Shown in pieces: positions 1-6,947 of a stretch of DNA of 13,216 nt. Position numbers and translations under genes: made by a program. The number at the start of each line of letters is the position of its first letter. Position 1 is the first letter of the stretch. The notes beneath the pieces are model-generated. The model ran no database searches. It saw nothing but the letters and a program-made list of their open reading frames with translations, and had not been told where the DNA came from. Source of the DNA: Alistipes sp. (lineage in GTDB: Bacteria; Bacteroidota; Bacteroidia; Bacteroidales; Rikenellaceae); assembly GCA_017559685.1 (NCBI GenBank), contig JAFYQY010000030.1, positions 1 to 13,216 of the forward strand, written 5' to 3'.

Positions 1-44
1 GTGCACTCCAAGATCACCTGAACTCTGTTACCTTTCTTTGCCAT
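1..44 (-). CDS. rpmG: 50S ribosomal protein L33, 5' fragment (rest lies left of the window)
   Basis: Reading leftward from the ATG at 44-42, the frame gives MAKKGNRVQVILEC before the window ends, which is the characteristic N-terminus of bacterial L33. L33 is a small protein of the large ribosomal subunit near the E site. Only 14 complete codons are visible, so the zinc-ribbon cysteine pattern cannot be fully judged, though one Cys (residue 14) is present. It starts 14 nt downstream of the rpmB stop, the usual rpmB-rpmG order in Bacteroidetes. It almost certainly shares the rpmB promoter. The call rests on a short stretch plus context. Confidence 0.85.
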   Translation of the reverse strand, partial: MAKKGNRVQVILEC

Positions 45-58
45 AGCTTGTTAATTGT

Positions 59-292
59 TTAATAGATTTTCTTGGCTGCAGCTGCATCCTTCAAAGCAGC
101 AGCGAGGCCCTTCTTGTTAATTGTTTTGATACCCGAAGTCGAAACCTTCAAGGTGATCCAACGGCCTTCCTCCTCAGACCAGAAACGCTTAGTCTTCAAG
201 TTTGGTGAGAACTTGCGCTTAGTCTTAACATTGGAGTGCGAAACATTGTTTCCAACGAGGGCCACTTTTCCTGTAATTTCGCAAACTTTCAT
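59..292 (-). CDS. rpmB: 50S ribosomal protein L28
   Basis: This is a 77-residue basic protein starting MKVCEITGKVALVGNNVSHS, the L28 signature (ITGK near the N-terminus, then GNNVSHS and a KTKRKFSPNLKTKRFW core). L28 binds 23S rRNA and is needed for assembly of the 50S subunit. The C-terminus (SGIKTINKKGL, then an Ala/Lys-rich tail) is intact. It is somewhat shorter than the roughly 86 residues I recall for Bacteroides L28, with the difference at the C-terminal tail. It is the first gene of a leftward unit with rpmG 14 nt downstream. Its promoter is the minus-strand -33/-7 pair at 331-362, giving a short leader of about 30 nt. Confidence 0.96.
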   Translation of the reverse strand: MKVCEITGKVALVGNNVSHSNVKTKRKFSPNLKTKRFWSEEEGRWITLKVSTSGIKTINKKGLAAALKDAAAAKKIY

Positions 293-330
293 TGTTACTA
301 AATTTTTTAATTAAATCCCATTTGGGGTTG

Positions 331-362
331 CAAATATACGAATTATATTCGGAACTAACAAT
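331..362 (-). promoter_or_regulatory. Bacteroidetes-type promoter for rpmB-rpmG
   Basis: On the minus strand the -7 box reads TATATTTG (complement of 331-338), a full match to TAnnTTTG. Twenty bases upstream is ATTG (complement of 359-362), one base off the -33 TTTG consensus. The spacing fits the 19-21 nt typical of the primary sigma factor of Bacteroidetes. Transcription would begin near 324-328, about 33 nt before the rpmB ATG. Confidence 0.65.
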
Positions 363-376
363 CTTGCAGAGAAAAT

Positions 377-407
377 TTTGTAAAAAAGTCGCAAAAGAGT
401 AACTTTG
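377..407 (+). promoter_or_regulatory. Bacteroidetes-type promoter for the GH42-like gene
   Basis: TTTG at 377-380 is followed after 19 nt by TAACTTTG at 400-407. This matches both boxes of the Bacteroidetes primary-sigma consensus (TTTG, 19-21 nt, TAnnTTTG). The start site would fall around 411-415, leaving a leader of under 20 nt. No Shine-Dalgarno sequence is visible before the ATG at 431, which is preceded by an A-rich stretch as is usual in this phylum. No operator-like inverted repeat was seen. Confidence 0.7.
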
Positions 408-430
408 TGGAAAATTAAAACCTGAAAAAG

Positions 431-2527
431 ATGAAATTTTTGAAGACTTTTTTGCTTTGCATCGCAACTTTTGCGTGCTTCGGCAGTGTATCGGCACAGC
501 GCCACATAGAGGTGGGAGCCGAGGTATGGCTCGAGCCCGGGCAGACCGACGAGGAGGTAGATATGTGGTTCAAGCGAATGGCCGAGAACAAGATGCACTC
601 GGCACGTATCTTCCTGATGTGGAACTACTTGGAGATTGCACCAGGCAAGTACGACTTTACTATCACCGACCGAGCATTCGAGGCTGCAAAGAAGCACGGC
701 GTAGAGATTGAGGCGTCGCTCTTCTGCACCCACGCACCTGTGTTCTACGGCAAGCAGTACCACTATCGCTCGCAGTTGCACACACTCTTGTGGAGCAAGG
801 ATATTCAGCAGAAGTCGGCCGACTTTATCGAGGCTTGCGTGGTGCGCTACCGCAACCACCCTGCACTCGGCTCTTGGTGGATACTCAACGAGGCGAAGAG
901 TTTCAAGCACTACTCCCCTCTCGCTGTAGAGTTCACGCAGGAGTGGCTTCGTAAGAAGTATAACACCATCGAGGCATTGAACAAGGCGTGGATAACCGAC
1001 TTCAAGACGTTCGAGGAGGTGCGCTTCGACGAGAATTGGACATCGACAAAGGCATTCATTTGGCCGAATGCAAACATCGACTGGAATAACATCCAGCGTG
1101 ATTTTCTCACCTACAACTTCCGTTGGATAGGCGAGCAGATTCGCAAGCACGACAATACGCACCCCGTAACAACAAACCCTGCGGACTTCTTCCTCTCGAA
1201 CGACAAGTACGACTTGGCAGACCACCGCAACATTCTCGACATCTTCGGCGCTTCGATGCACGCCGCTTGGCAGTTGCGTTCGATGGATCGTGATCAGTTT
1301 GGATATGCCGTGTCGGGTATCTGCGAGATTTTGCGTGCTCACGCACCTAACAACCGCTTCTGGGTGAGCGAGATGCAGGGCGGAAACAACATCTTCTCGG
1401 GTCGCACTCCTATCTGCCCCGACCGCAAAGACCTCGCACAATGGGTATGGTCGAGCATAGGCACAGGCGCACGCAAGGTTATATATTGGAGCACCAACTA
1501 CCGCCGTCAGAGTGGCGAGGCGGGCGAATGGGGCGTCTTTGGCTTCAAGGGCGAGGATACCGACCGCTCACTCGTAACGAAGGAGATAAACGAGGTACTT
1601 GAGAAGCACGGCGACTTCTTTGCAGAGTCGAAGCCTGAGCTCTCGAATGTAACATTGATTCTCAGCCCCGAGACACAGCGAATGTTGCGCCATATTCGCA
1701 GCAACTTGGTCGGCGTGCCCGAGCTCGATGTGATGATGCAGACTCGCACAATGTTTATGTGGTACGAGGCATTATTGGAGCGTGGACACCAGCCACAGAT
1801 GCGCTATATGAGCGACTACGATTGGGCGAATAAGGGCAAGGGTGATGTTGCGATTCTCGCCAACACATTGACTATTCCGTCGGAGATGATTGCCCCAATC
1901 GAGGGCTTTGTTAAGCGAGGTGGTCGCCTTATCGTCGAGGGTTTGAGCGGCTTCTACGACGAGTATGAAGTGTGCACCCCACTCCACAAGTTCGACTTGG
2001 AGCCACTCGTAGGTGGAACATTCTCGGATATCCGCTACCGTGAGACTCCACAGCACTTCACAATCGAGGGTATCGGCAAGTTGCAGGGTCACGCTTGGCA
2101 CCCGATAGTTCGTGCCACAGCACCTACCGCAAAGGTTGTCGGCACAGGCGCAGAGGGCGACGTTGCACTCTACAACAAGCTCGGCGAAGGTGAGGTTTGG
2201 TGGCTCACACCATCGATTTCGATGTCGTGCGCTGCACGCAAGGAGTCGGCCGAGTTGGCAAAGGTTTGCGATGTGTTGCTTGGCGATAAACTCGCAGAGC
2301 AGCCATTCCACTTCGCAGGATTTGCCGACGGAGCGATGATGCGAGTATTGCGCAGTGGCAACGACTACATCACAATTCTTACGAACAACAAGCGCACCCC
2401 TTGCACCGTGAAATTGGTTGCACCAAAGGGGTTGAAGGCGACACCGATATTCGGTTCGGCAAAGCTCAGCAGCTCGGGCAAGGTAACGCTCGGCGACAGA
2501 GAGACGTTAGTGATACTTTGGAAATAG
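431..2527 (+). CDS. Secreted beta-galactosidase-like glycoside hydrolase (GH42 or close relative)
   Basis: This 698-residue protein probably hydrolyses beta-linked galactosides or related glycans in the periplasm or outside the cell. Residues 1-22 form a Sec signal peptide, with cleavage likely at VSA-QR; no convincing lipobox is present. Residues about 28-385 resemble the GH42 TIM barrel: RIFLMWNYLEIAPGKYDF near 59-76, the acid/base in WWILNEAK (N153-E154), and the nucleophile candidate E314 in WVSEMQGGN. The barrel closes with ARKVIYWSTNYRRQSGEAGEWG (347-368, shown here as key residues only: W353, R358, E363, W367). Residues about 405-615 fit the GH42 trimerisation domain (glutamine-amidotransferase-like fold), followed by a small beta C-terminal domain. 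It stands alone: no SusC/SusD pair or regulator is adjacent. The sequence diverges enough that one of the newer GH42-like families (for example GH164 or GH165) is possible, so the substrate is uncertain. Confidence 0.85.
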   Translation: MKFLKTFLLCIATFACFGSVSAQRHIEVGAEVWLEPGQTDEEVDMWFKRMAENKMHSARIFLMWNYLEIAPGKYDFTITDRAFEAAKKHGVEIEASLFCTHAPVFYGKQYHYRSQLHTLLWSKDIQQKSADFIEACVVRYRNHPALGSWWILNEAKSFKHYSPLAVEFTQEWLRKKYNTIEALNKAWITDFKTFEEVRFDENWTSTKAFIWPNANIDWNNIQRDFLTYNFRWIGEQIRKHDNTHPVTTNPADFFLSNDKYDLADHRNILDIFGASMHAAWQLRSMDRDQFGYAVSGICEILRAHAPNNRFWVSEMQGGNNIFSGRTPICPDRKDLAQWVWSSIGTGARKVIYWSTNYRRQSGEAGEWGVFGFKGEDTDRSLVTKEINEVLEKHGDFFAESKPELSNVTLILSPETQRMLRHIRSNLVGVPELDVMMQTRTMFMWYEALLERGHQPQMRYMSDYDWANKGKGDVAILANTLTIPSEMIAPIEGFVKRGGRLIVEGLSGFYDEYEVCTPLHKFDLEPLVGGTFSDIRYRETPQHFTIEGIGKLQGHAWHPIVRATAPTAKVVGTGAEGDVALYNKLGEGEVWWLTPSISMSCAARKESAELAKVCDVLLGDKLAEQPFHFAGFADGAMMRVLRSGNDYITILTNNKRTPCTVKLVAPKGLKATPIFGSAKLSSSGKVTLGDRETLVILWK

Positions 2528-2564
2528 AAAAAAGACCTGCGAAAAAAAATCGCAGGTCTTTTTT
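2528..2564. terminator. Bidirectional intrinsic terminator
   Basis: GACCTGCG (2534-2541) pairs perfectly with CGCAGGTC (2551-2558) around a 9-nt A-rich loop. Six A residues lie before the stem and eight T residues after it, so a U-tract follows the hairpin on either strand. It begins directly after the GH42-like stop codon and lies 34 nt beyond the ruvC stop. It therefore ends both converging transcription units. Confidence 0.93.
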
Positions 2565-2566
2565 TT

Positions 2567-2605
2567 GGGGGGGCTATTAGCTATTAGCCATTGGCCATTA
2601 GCTTT
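2567..2605. repeat. Heptanucleotide-repeat element, copy 1
   Basis: A G7 run (2567-2573) is followed by four 7-bp units: CTATTAG, CTATTAG, CCATTGG, CCATTAG (2574-2601), then CTTT. The arrangement matches copy 2 at 5359-5394 (G run, four heptads with CCATTGG in third place, then CTTT). The unit length of seven rules out a maintained reading frame. The ruvC stop codon (TAA, complement of 2598-2600) lies inside the last heptad, so the element has provided the end of ruvC. No long inverted repeat is present. Confidence 0.75.
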
Positions 2606-3215
2606 TGAGACGATCCGGATTTTCTCTTAGAAATTGATCCCACGACTTTGTACCTCGCTTGCGGGCAACCTTATCGCCACCCAAGCCCTTCACTTTGGTG
2701 CCTCCGAGAGCCTGATTTATAGGCGAAGATATCGAGTAGTAGTGACACAATGCCACCGCCATACCGTCGGTTGCATCGAGTTTCTTCGGTGCTTTGTCGA
2801 TATGGAGAGTCTTCATAACAATGCCCGCAATCTGCTCCTTTGAGGCCGAGCCGAGACCGACAACCGCCTGCTTAATGCGTGAAGGTGCATACTCAAAAAC
2901 ATCGACATCCTGGCTCAACGCCGCCGCCATAGCTACGCCCTGTGCACGACCGAGTTTGAGCATACTCTGCACATTCTGACCGAAGAAGGGCGATTCCAAC
3001 GCCACCTCACGAGGTTGATACTCCTTGACAAGGCGACTCACGCTGTCGAAGATATATCGCAACTTCTCGTAAGGGTCAGATATCTTATGAAGATCCACCT
3101 CGCCCATCACAACGGCTCGCACGGTACGTCCTTCGACCTCCAACACTCCATAACCCGTATAGTTCGTGCCAGGGTCAATGCCCAAAATGCGATATTTCTC
3201 CTGCGTCTGTGCCAT
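2598..3215 (-). CDS. ruvC: Holliday junction resolvase RuvC
   Basis: This endonuclease cuts four-way junctions symmetrically during recombination and repair, working with RuvAB. The 205-residue product has the RNase H-like fold with all four acidic metal-binding residues visible: D14 in ILGIDPGTN, E74 in ALESPFFG, and D147 and D150 in LDATDGMAVALCH. The family is usually about 160-190 residues. The extra length here is a basic C-terminal tail (after about 165, rich in Lys/Arg) of unknown purpose. The ATG lies one base after the stop of the upstream lipoprotein gene (TAG-T-ATG), which suggests coupled translation. It is the last gene of the leftward unit, with the terminator 34 nt downstream. 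RuvA and RuvB are not in the window. Confidence 0.96.
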   Translation of the reverse strand: MAQTQEKYRILGIDPGTNYTGYGVLEVEGRTVRAVVMGEVDLHKISDPYEKLRYIFDSVSRLVKEYQPREVALESPFFGQNVQSMLKLGRAQGVAMAAALSQDVDVFEYAPSRIKQAVVGLGSASKEQIAGIVMKTLHIDKAPKKLDATDGMAVALCHYYSISSPINQALGGTKVKGLGGDKVARKRGTKSWDQFLRENPDRLKS

Positions 3216-3216
3216 A

Positions 3217-4314
3217 CTATTTTAACAACTCATTCAACTTCTCGAGCAACGCCTCGCCTCGCAAATTCTTGGCAATGATAACGCCATTCGAGCAATCTAT
3301 AAGATAGTTCGGAAGCTCCTTAGGGTCGATAGCATAGGACTCGACTGCCGACGAAGCAAACTCCTCGAACGAGCAGACTGTAGTCCACTCTCTACCCTGC
3401 TCCTCGACCGCCTCACGCCACGACTCCTTACGACGATCGAGCGACACACCATATATATCGAAGCCTCTCTTATGGAAGCGTTTGTAGGCCTGCTTCAGCA
3501 CGCCAACCTCTTTGGTCGAGTTGTCCCACCACGAAGCCCAAAAATCGAGCAACACATAGCGGTTTTGCTTCGCCTCGACAACATCTTTGAGCGAGACTAT
3601 CTCGCCATTGAGTGCGGGTTGAGCGATGTCGATATAGTGCGGAACGTAGTCGCTACCCTCCACCTGTGGCTCGGTCTTAAATCGTCGCTCTGCAAGAGCC
3701 TTGATACGCTCGGCAAACTCGGTCTTTTGCAAAATAATAGGTAATGACGACACTCTATCGAGCACCTCCTTAGCCGACATCGTGTGGGTTTGCAGATGCA
3801 AGAGATAGAGACCAAAAACATTATCTTTGTTCGCTTCGAGCGTCTCCTGCAGGGTCTGAGCAAGCTCGTTTTCGACGCTTCTCAACGCCTCAACATCTTG
3901 TGCACCGATAGCCTGACGACGTCTTGCAAGCATATCGAAATTACGCTCCATAAGCGCCACGAACGCATCGTTCGACGGCGTGCCACTCGGCTTTATCGAG
4001 CCACAAAGATAGTCGCCCGAAACGGTAACTTTGCCCTCCTCGATAAATACGTCGGCAATAGGTCGTCCACCACCCACAAGCAATTGGGCAAAGGTTGGAG
4101 CGTGCTCCACGCACTCGAAATGGAAAGTATCGTGATCCAACTTTACCGAGTCGATAACAACACCTGCATCCCATCTATCGATGAGATAGACCTTGCCTCG
4201 ACCGTTAAAATTAGCCATACGGCCAACAATCTCGCATTCGCACACGCCCTCCTTTTGCAAGCCGCAGCCCACAAGCAAGAGAGTCATTGTCAATGCTACA
4301 AAGAGTCTCTTCAT
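3217..4314 (-). CDS. TlpA/thioredoxin-like lipoprotein with DUF4369-type N-terminus, lacking the CXXC cysteines
   Basis: This is a 365-residue predicted lipoprotein. The signal peptide [18 protein letters not shown] has a lipobox with Cys17 as the acylation site. Residues about 25-125 resemble the DUF4369 beta domain often fused to Bacteroidetes TlpA-like proteins, including a V(A/V)IDSV-type strand and GGGRPIADVFIEEG. A helical linker spans about 125-215. Residues about 228-365 form a thioredoxin/AhpC-TSA fold: YVLLDFWASWWDNS (253-266), a DIYGVSLD strand (286-293) and a candidate cis-Pro at P335 in ELPNYLID. The canonical WCxxC would lie at 262-266, but this protein reads WWDNS there, so both redox cysteines are missing. 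A disulfide-exchange role is therefore unlikely; a structural, binding or chaperone role is possible. Its ATG overlaps the lpxD stop (TAATG) and ruvC follows after one base. Confidence 0.85.
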   Translation of the reverse strand: MKRLFVALTMTLLLVGCGLQKEGVCECEIVGRMANFNGRGKVYLIDRWDAGVVIDSVKLDHDTFHFECVEHAPTFAQLLVGGGRPIADVFIEEGKVTVSGDYLCGSIKPSGTPSNDAFVALMERNFDMLARRRQAIGAQDVEALRSVENELAQTLQETLEANKDNVFGLYLLHLQTHTMSAKEVLDRVSSLPIILQKTEFAERIKALAERRFKTEPQVEGSDYVPHYIDIAQPALNGEIVSLKDVVEAKQNRYVLLDFWASWWDNSTKEVGVLKQAYKRFHKRGFDIYGVSLDRRKESWREAVEEQGREWTTVCSFEEFASSAVESYAIDPKELPNYLIDCSNGVIIAKNLRGEALLEKLNELLK

Positions 4315-5345
4315 TACTTCTTAAATTCGGCCAACTCAGCCTCCAACTTCATAACCTTGCGACGCAACTCAGGCAACTCCTTGAATACCGCAAACGAACG
4401 GTGGAAGTTGATACCTGCCAACGATGGACTACCGAAGCGAATCTCGCCATCAGGTACATTCTTGTCGATACCACTCTGTGCGCCAATCTTAACACGGTCG
4501 CCAATTACGATATGGTCGGCGATACCCACCTGACCTGCGATAAAACAGTTCGAGCCCACCTTTGTGGTACCTGCGATACCTGTCTGCGCCGACGATACTG
4601 TATTCTCGCCGATGATAACATTGTGGCCAATCTGGATAAGGTTATCCAACTTAACACCCTTGCGGATGATTGTCGAGTCGGTCTTTGCACGGTCAATACA
4701 GCTATTCGCACCAATCTCCACGTTATCCTCGATGATAACATTTCCGAGCTGTGGAATCTTGTCGAAGCCACCCTGTGCATTAGGTGCAAAGCCGAAGCCG
4801 TCAGCACCAATCACTACGCCAGCGTGGAAGATACAGTTTGCGCCAATCGAGCAACCCTCGTAGATCTTAACACCTGCATAGAGTTTGGTATTTGCGCCAA
4901 TCTTAACGTTGTCGCCCACGTAGCACTGCGGATATATCTTTGCGCCGTCGCCAATGACTGCGCCATCCTCGATAACCACAAAGTCGCCGATGTAGCAATC
5001 CTTGCCGATAGTCGCCTTCTCCGAAATAGAAGCCAACTTCGAGATACCTCTCTTCTGTGGTTTCATTGCATTGTACATATCGAGCAAACGCAACACGCAA
5101 GCGTTCACATTATCAACCTTGACAAGCGTAGCCTTAACAGGTTGCTTTGGCACGAAGTCACGCTCAACGAGCACAACCGAACACTCGGTAGTATAGAGGT
5201 ACTGCTCGAACTTAGGGTTTGAGAGGTAGGCCAAGCCACCCTTCTTACCACCCTCAATCGAGGACACTGTGTAGATCGACGCATTCTCGTCGCCTACAAC
5301 CTCGCCAGCCAACAAACCGGCAATCATCTCTGCTGAAAATTCCAT
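4314..5345 (-). CDS. lpxD: UDP-3-O-(3-hydroxyacyl)glucosamine N-acyltransferase LpxD
   Basis: LpxD transfers a 3-hydroxyacyl chain from acyl carrier protein to the 2-amine of UDP-3-O-acylglucosamine, the third step of lipid A synthesis, in the cytoplasm. The 343-residue length is normal. An N-terminal uridine-binding domain (about 1-100, with [15 protein letters not shown]) leads into a left-handed beta helix of hexapeptide repeats (about 106-290). The conserved GADGFGFAP (180-188) and the catalytic-base His241 in IQIGHN are present. The C-terminal helix (about 320-343, [23 protein letters not shown] region) matches the ACP-binding arm of the family. In many Bacteroidetes lpxD is followed by the fused lpxC-fabZ and lpxA. 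Here it is followed by the CXXC-less lipoprotein and ruvC instead. A 55-nt gap containing a repeat element separates it from coaD; no promoter was found there. Confidence 0.96.
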   Translation of the reverse strand: MEFSAEMIAGLLAGEVVGDENASIYTVSSIEGGKKGGLAYLSNPKFEQYLYTTECSVVLVERDFVPKQPVKATLVKVDNVNACVLRLLDMYNAMKPQKRGISKLASISEKATIGKDCYIGDFVVIEDGAVIGDGAKIYPQCYVGDNVKIGANTKLYAGVKIYEGCSIGANCIFHAGVVIGADGFGFAPNAQGGFDKIPQLGNVIIEDNVEIGANSCIDRAKTDSTIIRKGVKLDNLIQIGHNVIIGENTVSSAQTGIAGTTKVGSNCFIAGQVGIADHIVIGDRVKIGAQSGIDKNVPDGEIRFGSPSLAGINFHRSFAVFKELPELRRKVMKLEAELAEFKK

Positions 5346-5358
5346 ATTACTTAATTTT

Positions 5359-5394
5359 GGGGCCTTTAGCCATTAGCCATTGGCCATTAGCTTT
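5359..5394. repeat. Heptanucleotide-repeat element, copy 2
   Basis: A G4 run (5359-5362, itself after T4) is followed by four 7-bp units: CCTTTAG, CCATTAG, CCATTGG, CCATTAG (5363-5390), then CTTT. It shares an uninterrupted block of over 20 bases with copy 1 at 2583-2605 and has the same order of units. It lies within the only sizeable gap of the leftward gene series, between the coaD stop and the lpxD start, and so would be transcribed in the 5' region of lpxD mRNA. Confidence 0.75.
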
Positions 5395-5400
5395 ATTGGT

Positions 5401-5874
5401 TTATTGTAAATAGTTTTCGATTTTAATATTTTGTGGCAGGTAGTCGCTCACATCACGACCAAAAGCCAACAACTCACGCACCAACGACGACGAGACGTGC
5501 AAATACTCGGCAGGCGTAGGTATCAACACCGTAGTGAGTTCGGGAAAGAGTGCTCGGTTTGTCGCCTCGATCGAACGCTCGAACTCGAAGTCTATCGTAT
5601 TGCGAACACCTCGCACCAACACCGTAGCCCCCACCTCACGAGCAAAGTCGCCCGTCAAGGTCGAGTACTTAGCCACTCGCACACGTTCATTGCCCTTATA
5701 GGCATCCTCGATAAGGCGACAACGCTCCTCAATCGAGAGAAGTCCCCTCTTCGATACATTCTCGCCAACAGCCACAACAACCTCGTCGAAGAGTTGCAAC
5801 GCCGCCTCGACTACGGCTTCGTGACCACGGGTAAATGGGTCGAACGACCCTGCAAAAAGTGCTATTTTTGACAT
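5401..5874 (-). CDS. coaD: Phosphopantetheine adenylyltransferase (PPAT)
   Basis: CoaD adenylates 4'-phosphopantetheine with ATP to give dephospho-CoA, the penultimate step of CoA synthesis. The 157-residue length is typical. The nucleotidyltransferase signature is GSFDPFTRGH (9-18), the (H/T)xGH motif being TRGH at 15-18. LVRGVRNTIDFEFE (87-99 region) and the VSSSLVRE motif (127-134) are the conserved substrate- and ATP-binding segments. The frame stays open upstream to 6027, but those extra 51 codons overlap rmlB in another frame and are Arg/Ser-rich shadow sequence. The ATG at 5874 puts the conserved SKIALFAGSFDP at the N-terminus and leaves a 7-nt gap to rmlB. A CoA gene directly behind sugar-nucleotide genes is unusual. 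Confidence 0.96.
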   Translation of the reverse strand: MSKIALFAGSFDPFTRGHEAVVEAALQLFDEVVVAVGENVSKRGLLSIEERCRLIEDAYKGNERVRVAKYSTLTGDFAREVGATVLVRGVRNTIDFEFERSIEATNRALFPELTTVLIPTPAEYLHVSSSLVRELLAFGRDVSDYLPQNIKIENYLQ

Positions 5875-5881
5875 CTGTTTT

Positions 5882-6943
5882 CTATCTGTTTGAGTATTGT
5901 TCTTCGTAATATCGCTCGTAGGCTCCGCTTGTAATATTGTCGAGCCACGCCTCGTTATCCAAGTACCACTGCACGGTCTTCTCGATACCCTCCTCGAACT
6001 GCAACGACGGCTCCCAGCCCAACTCATTCTTCAACTTCGAGCTATCGATTGCGTAGCGTGCATCGTGACCGAGACGGTCTGTAACGTATGTTATCAAGCC
6101 CAGCGAATAACCCTCGGCATTACCGAGCACTCTGTCTACCGTCTTAATAACGACATTTATCAGATCAATATTGCGCCACTCGTTGAAACCGCCAATATTG
6201 TAGGTCTCGGCAACCCTTCCGTTGTGGAAAATCAAATCTATCGCCCTTGCGTGATCCTCGACATAGAGCCAATCTCGCACATTCTCACCCTTGCCATATA
6301 CAGGCAGCGGCTTACCCTTGCGGATATTGTTTATAAAGAGCGGAATAAGCTTCTCGGGGAATTGGTACGGGCCATAGTTGTTCGAACAGTTCGTAACAAT
6401 AGTCGGCATACCATAGGTGTCGTGGTAGGCTCTCACGAAGTGGTCGCTCGACGCCTTCGATGCCGAATATGGTGAATGTGGGTTGTACGGTGTCTGCTCG
6501 GTAAAGAGTTTATCATCGAACTCCAACGCTCCATACACCTCATCTGTCGAGATATGGTAGAATAGTTTACCCTCGTAATTACCCTCCCAGCACGCCTTTG
6601 CCGCCTGCAAGAGCGAGAGCGTACCCATAACATTGGTACGAGCAAAGGTGAACGGGTCTTTGATACTGCGGTCTACGTGGCTCTCGGCTGCGAGATGGAT
6701 AACGCCATCAATATCGTACTCACGGAACACCTCGACCATACGCTCGTAGTCGCAGATATCGGCCTTCACGAAGGTGTAATTCGGCTCCGCCTCAACATCT
6801 TTGAGGTTAGCCAAGTTTCCCGCATAGGTCAATTTATCGAGATTTACGATATGGTAGTCGGGATACTTCGTCACAAAGAGTCGCACCACGTGCGAGCCAA
6901 TAAAGCCTGCGCCACCCGTAATCAATATATTTCGTTTTGCCAT
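5882..6943 (-). CDS. rmlB: dTDP-glucose 4,6-dehydratase
   Basis: RmlB converts dTDP-glucose to dTDP-4-keto-6-deoxyglucose using bound NAD+, the shared intermediate for L-rhamnose and many other deoxysugars. The 353-residue extended short-chain dehydrogenase has the Rossmann glycine motif GGAGFIG (10-16), LDKLTYAGN (35-43), HLAAESHVDRS (83-93), the catalytic Thr133-Asp134-Glu135 in STDEVYG, and the Tyr159-xxx-Lys163 pair in YSASK. NNYGPYQFPEKLIP and VYGKGENVRDWLYVEDH are also typical of RmlB. It follows rmlA by 4 nt. No rmlC or rmlD is in the window, so the final sugar cannot be read from here. Confidence 0.97.
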   Translation of the reverse strand: MAKRNILITGGAGFIGSHVVRLFVTKYPDYHIVNLDKLTYAGNLANLKDVEAEPNYTFVKADICDYERMVEVFREYDIDGVIHLAAESHVDRSIKDPFTFARTNVMGTLSLLQAAKACWEGNYEGKLFYHISTDEVYGALEFDDKLFTEQTPYNPHSPYSASKASSDHFVRAYHDTYGMPTIVTNCSNNYGPYQFPEKLIPLFINNIRKGKPLPVYGKGENVRDWLYVEDHARAIDLIFHNGRVAETYNIGGFNEWRNIDLINVVIKTVDRVLGNAEGYSLGLITYVTDRLGHDARYAIDSSKLKNELGWEPSLQFEEGIEKTVQWYLDNEAWLDNITSGAYERYYEEQYSNR

Positions 6944-6947
6944 CCTA

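Noticed and set aside
311..1441. Minus-strand open frame (376 codons) opposite the GH42-like gene
   Set aside because: It overlaps the glycosidase signal peptide and catalytic barrel, and contains the divergent promoters; its product resembles no family I know.
4287..5222. Plus-strand open frame (311 codons) opposite lpxD
   Set aside because: The hexapeptide-repeat pattern of lpxD produces a repetitive open complement; the product has no domain features of its own.
5346..5400. Gap between coaD and lpxD as a terminator or promoter
   Set aside because: No stem-loop with a U-tract and no TAnnTTTG box were found; it holds only the heptanucleotide repeat and an AT-rich flank.
5875..6027. N-terminal extension of coaD upstream of the ATG at 5874
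   Set aside because: It overlaps the rmlB 3' end, is Arg/Ser-rich and unlike any CoaD; the conserved N-terminus begins at 5874.
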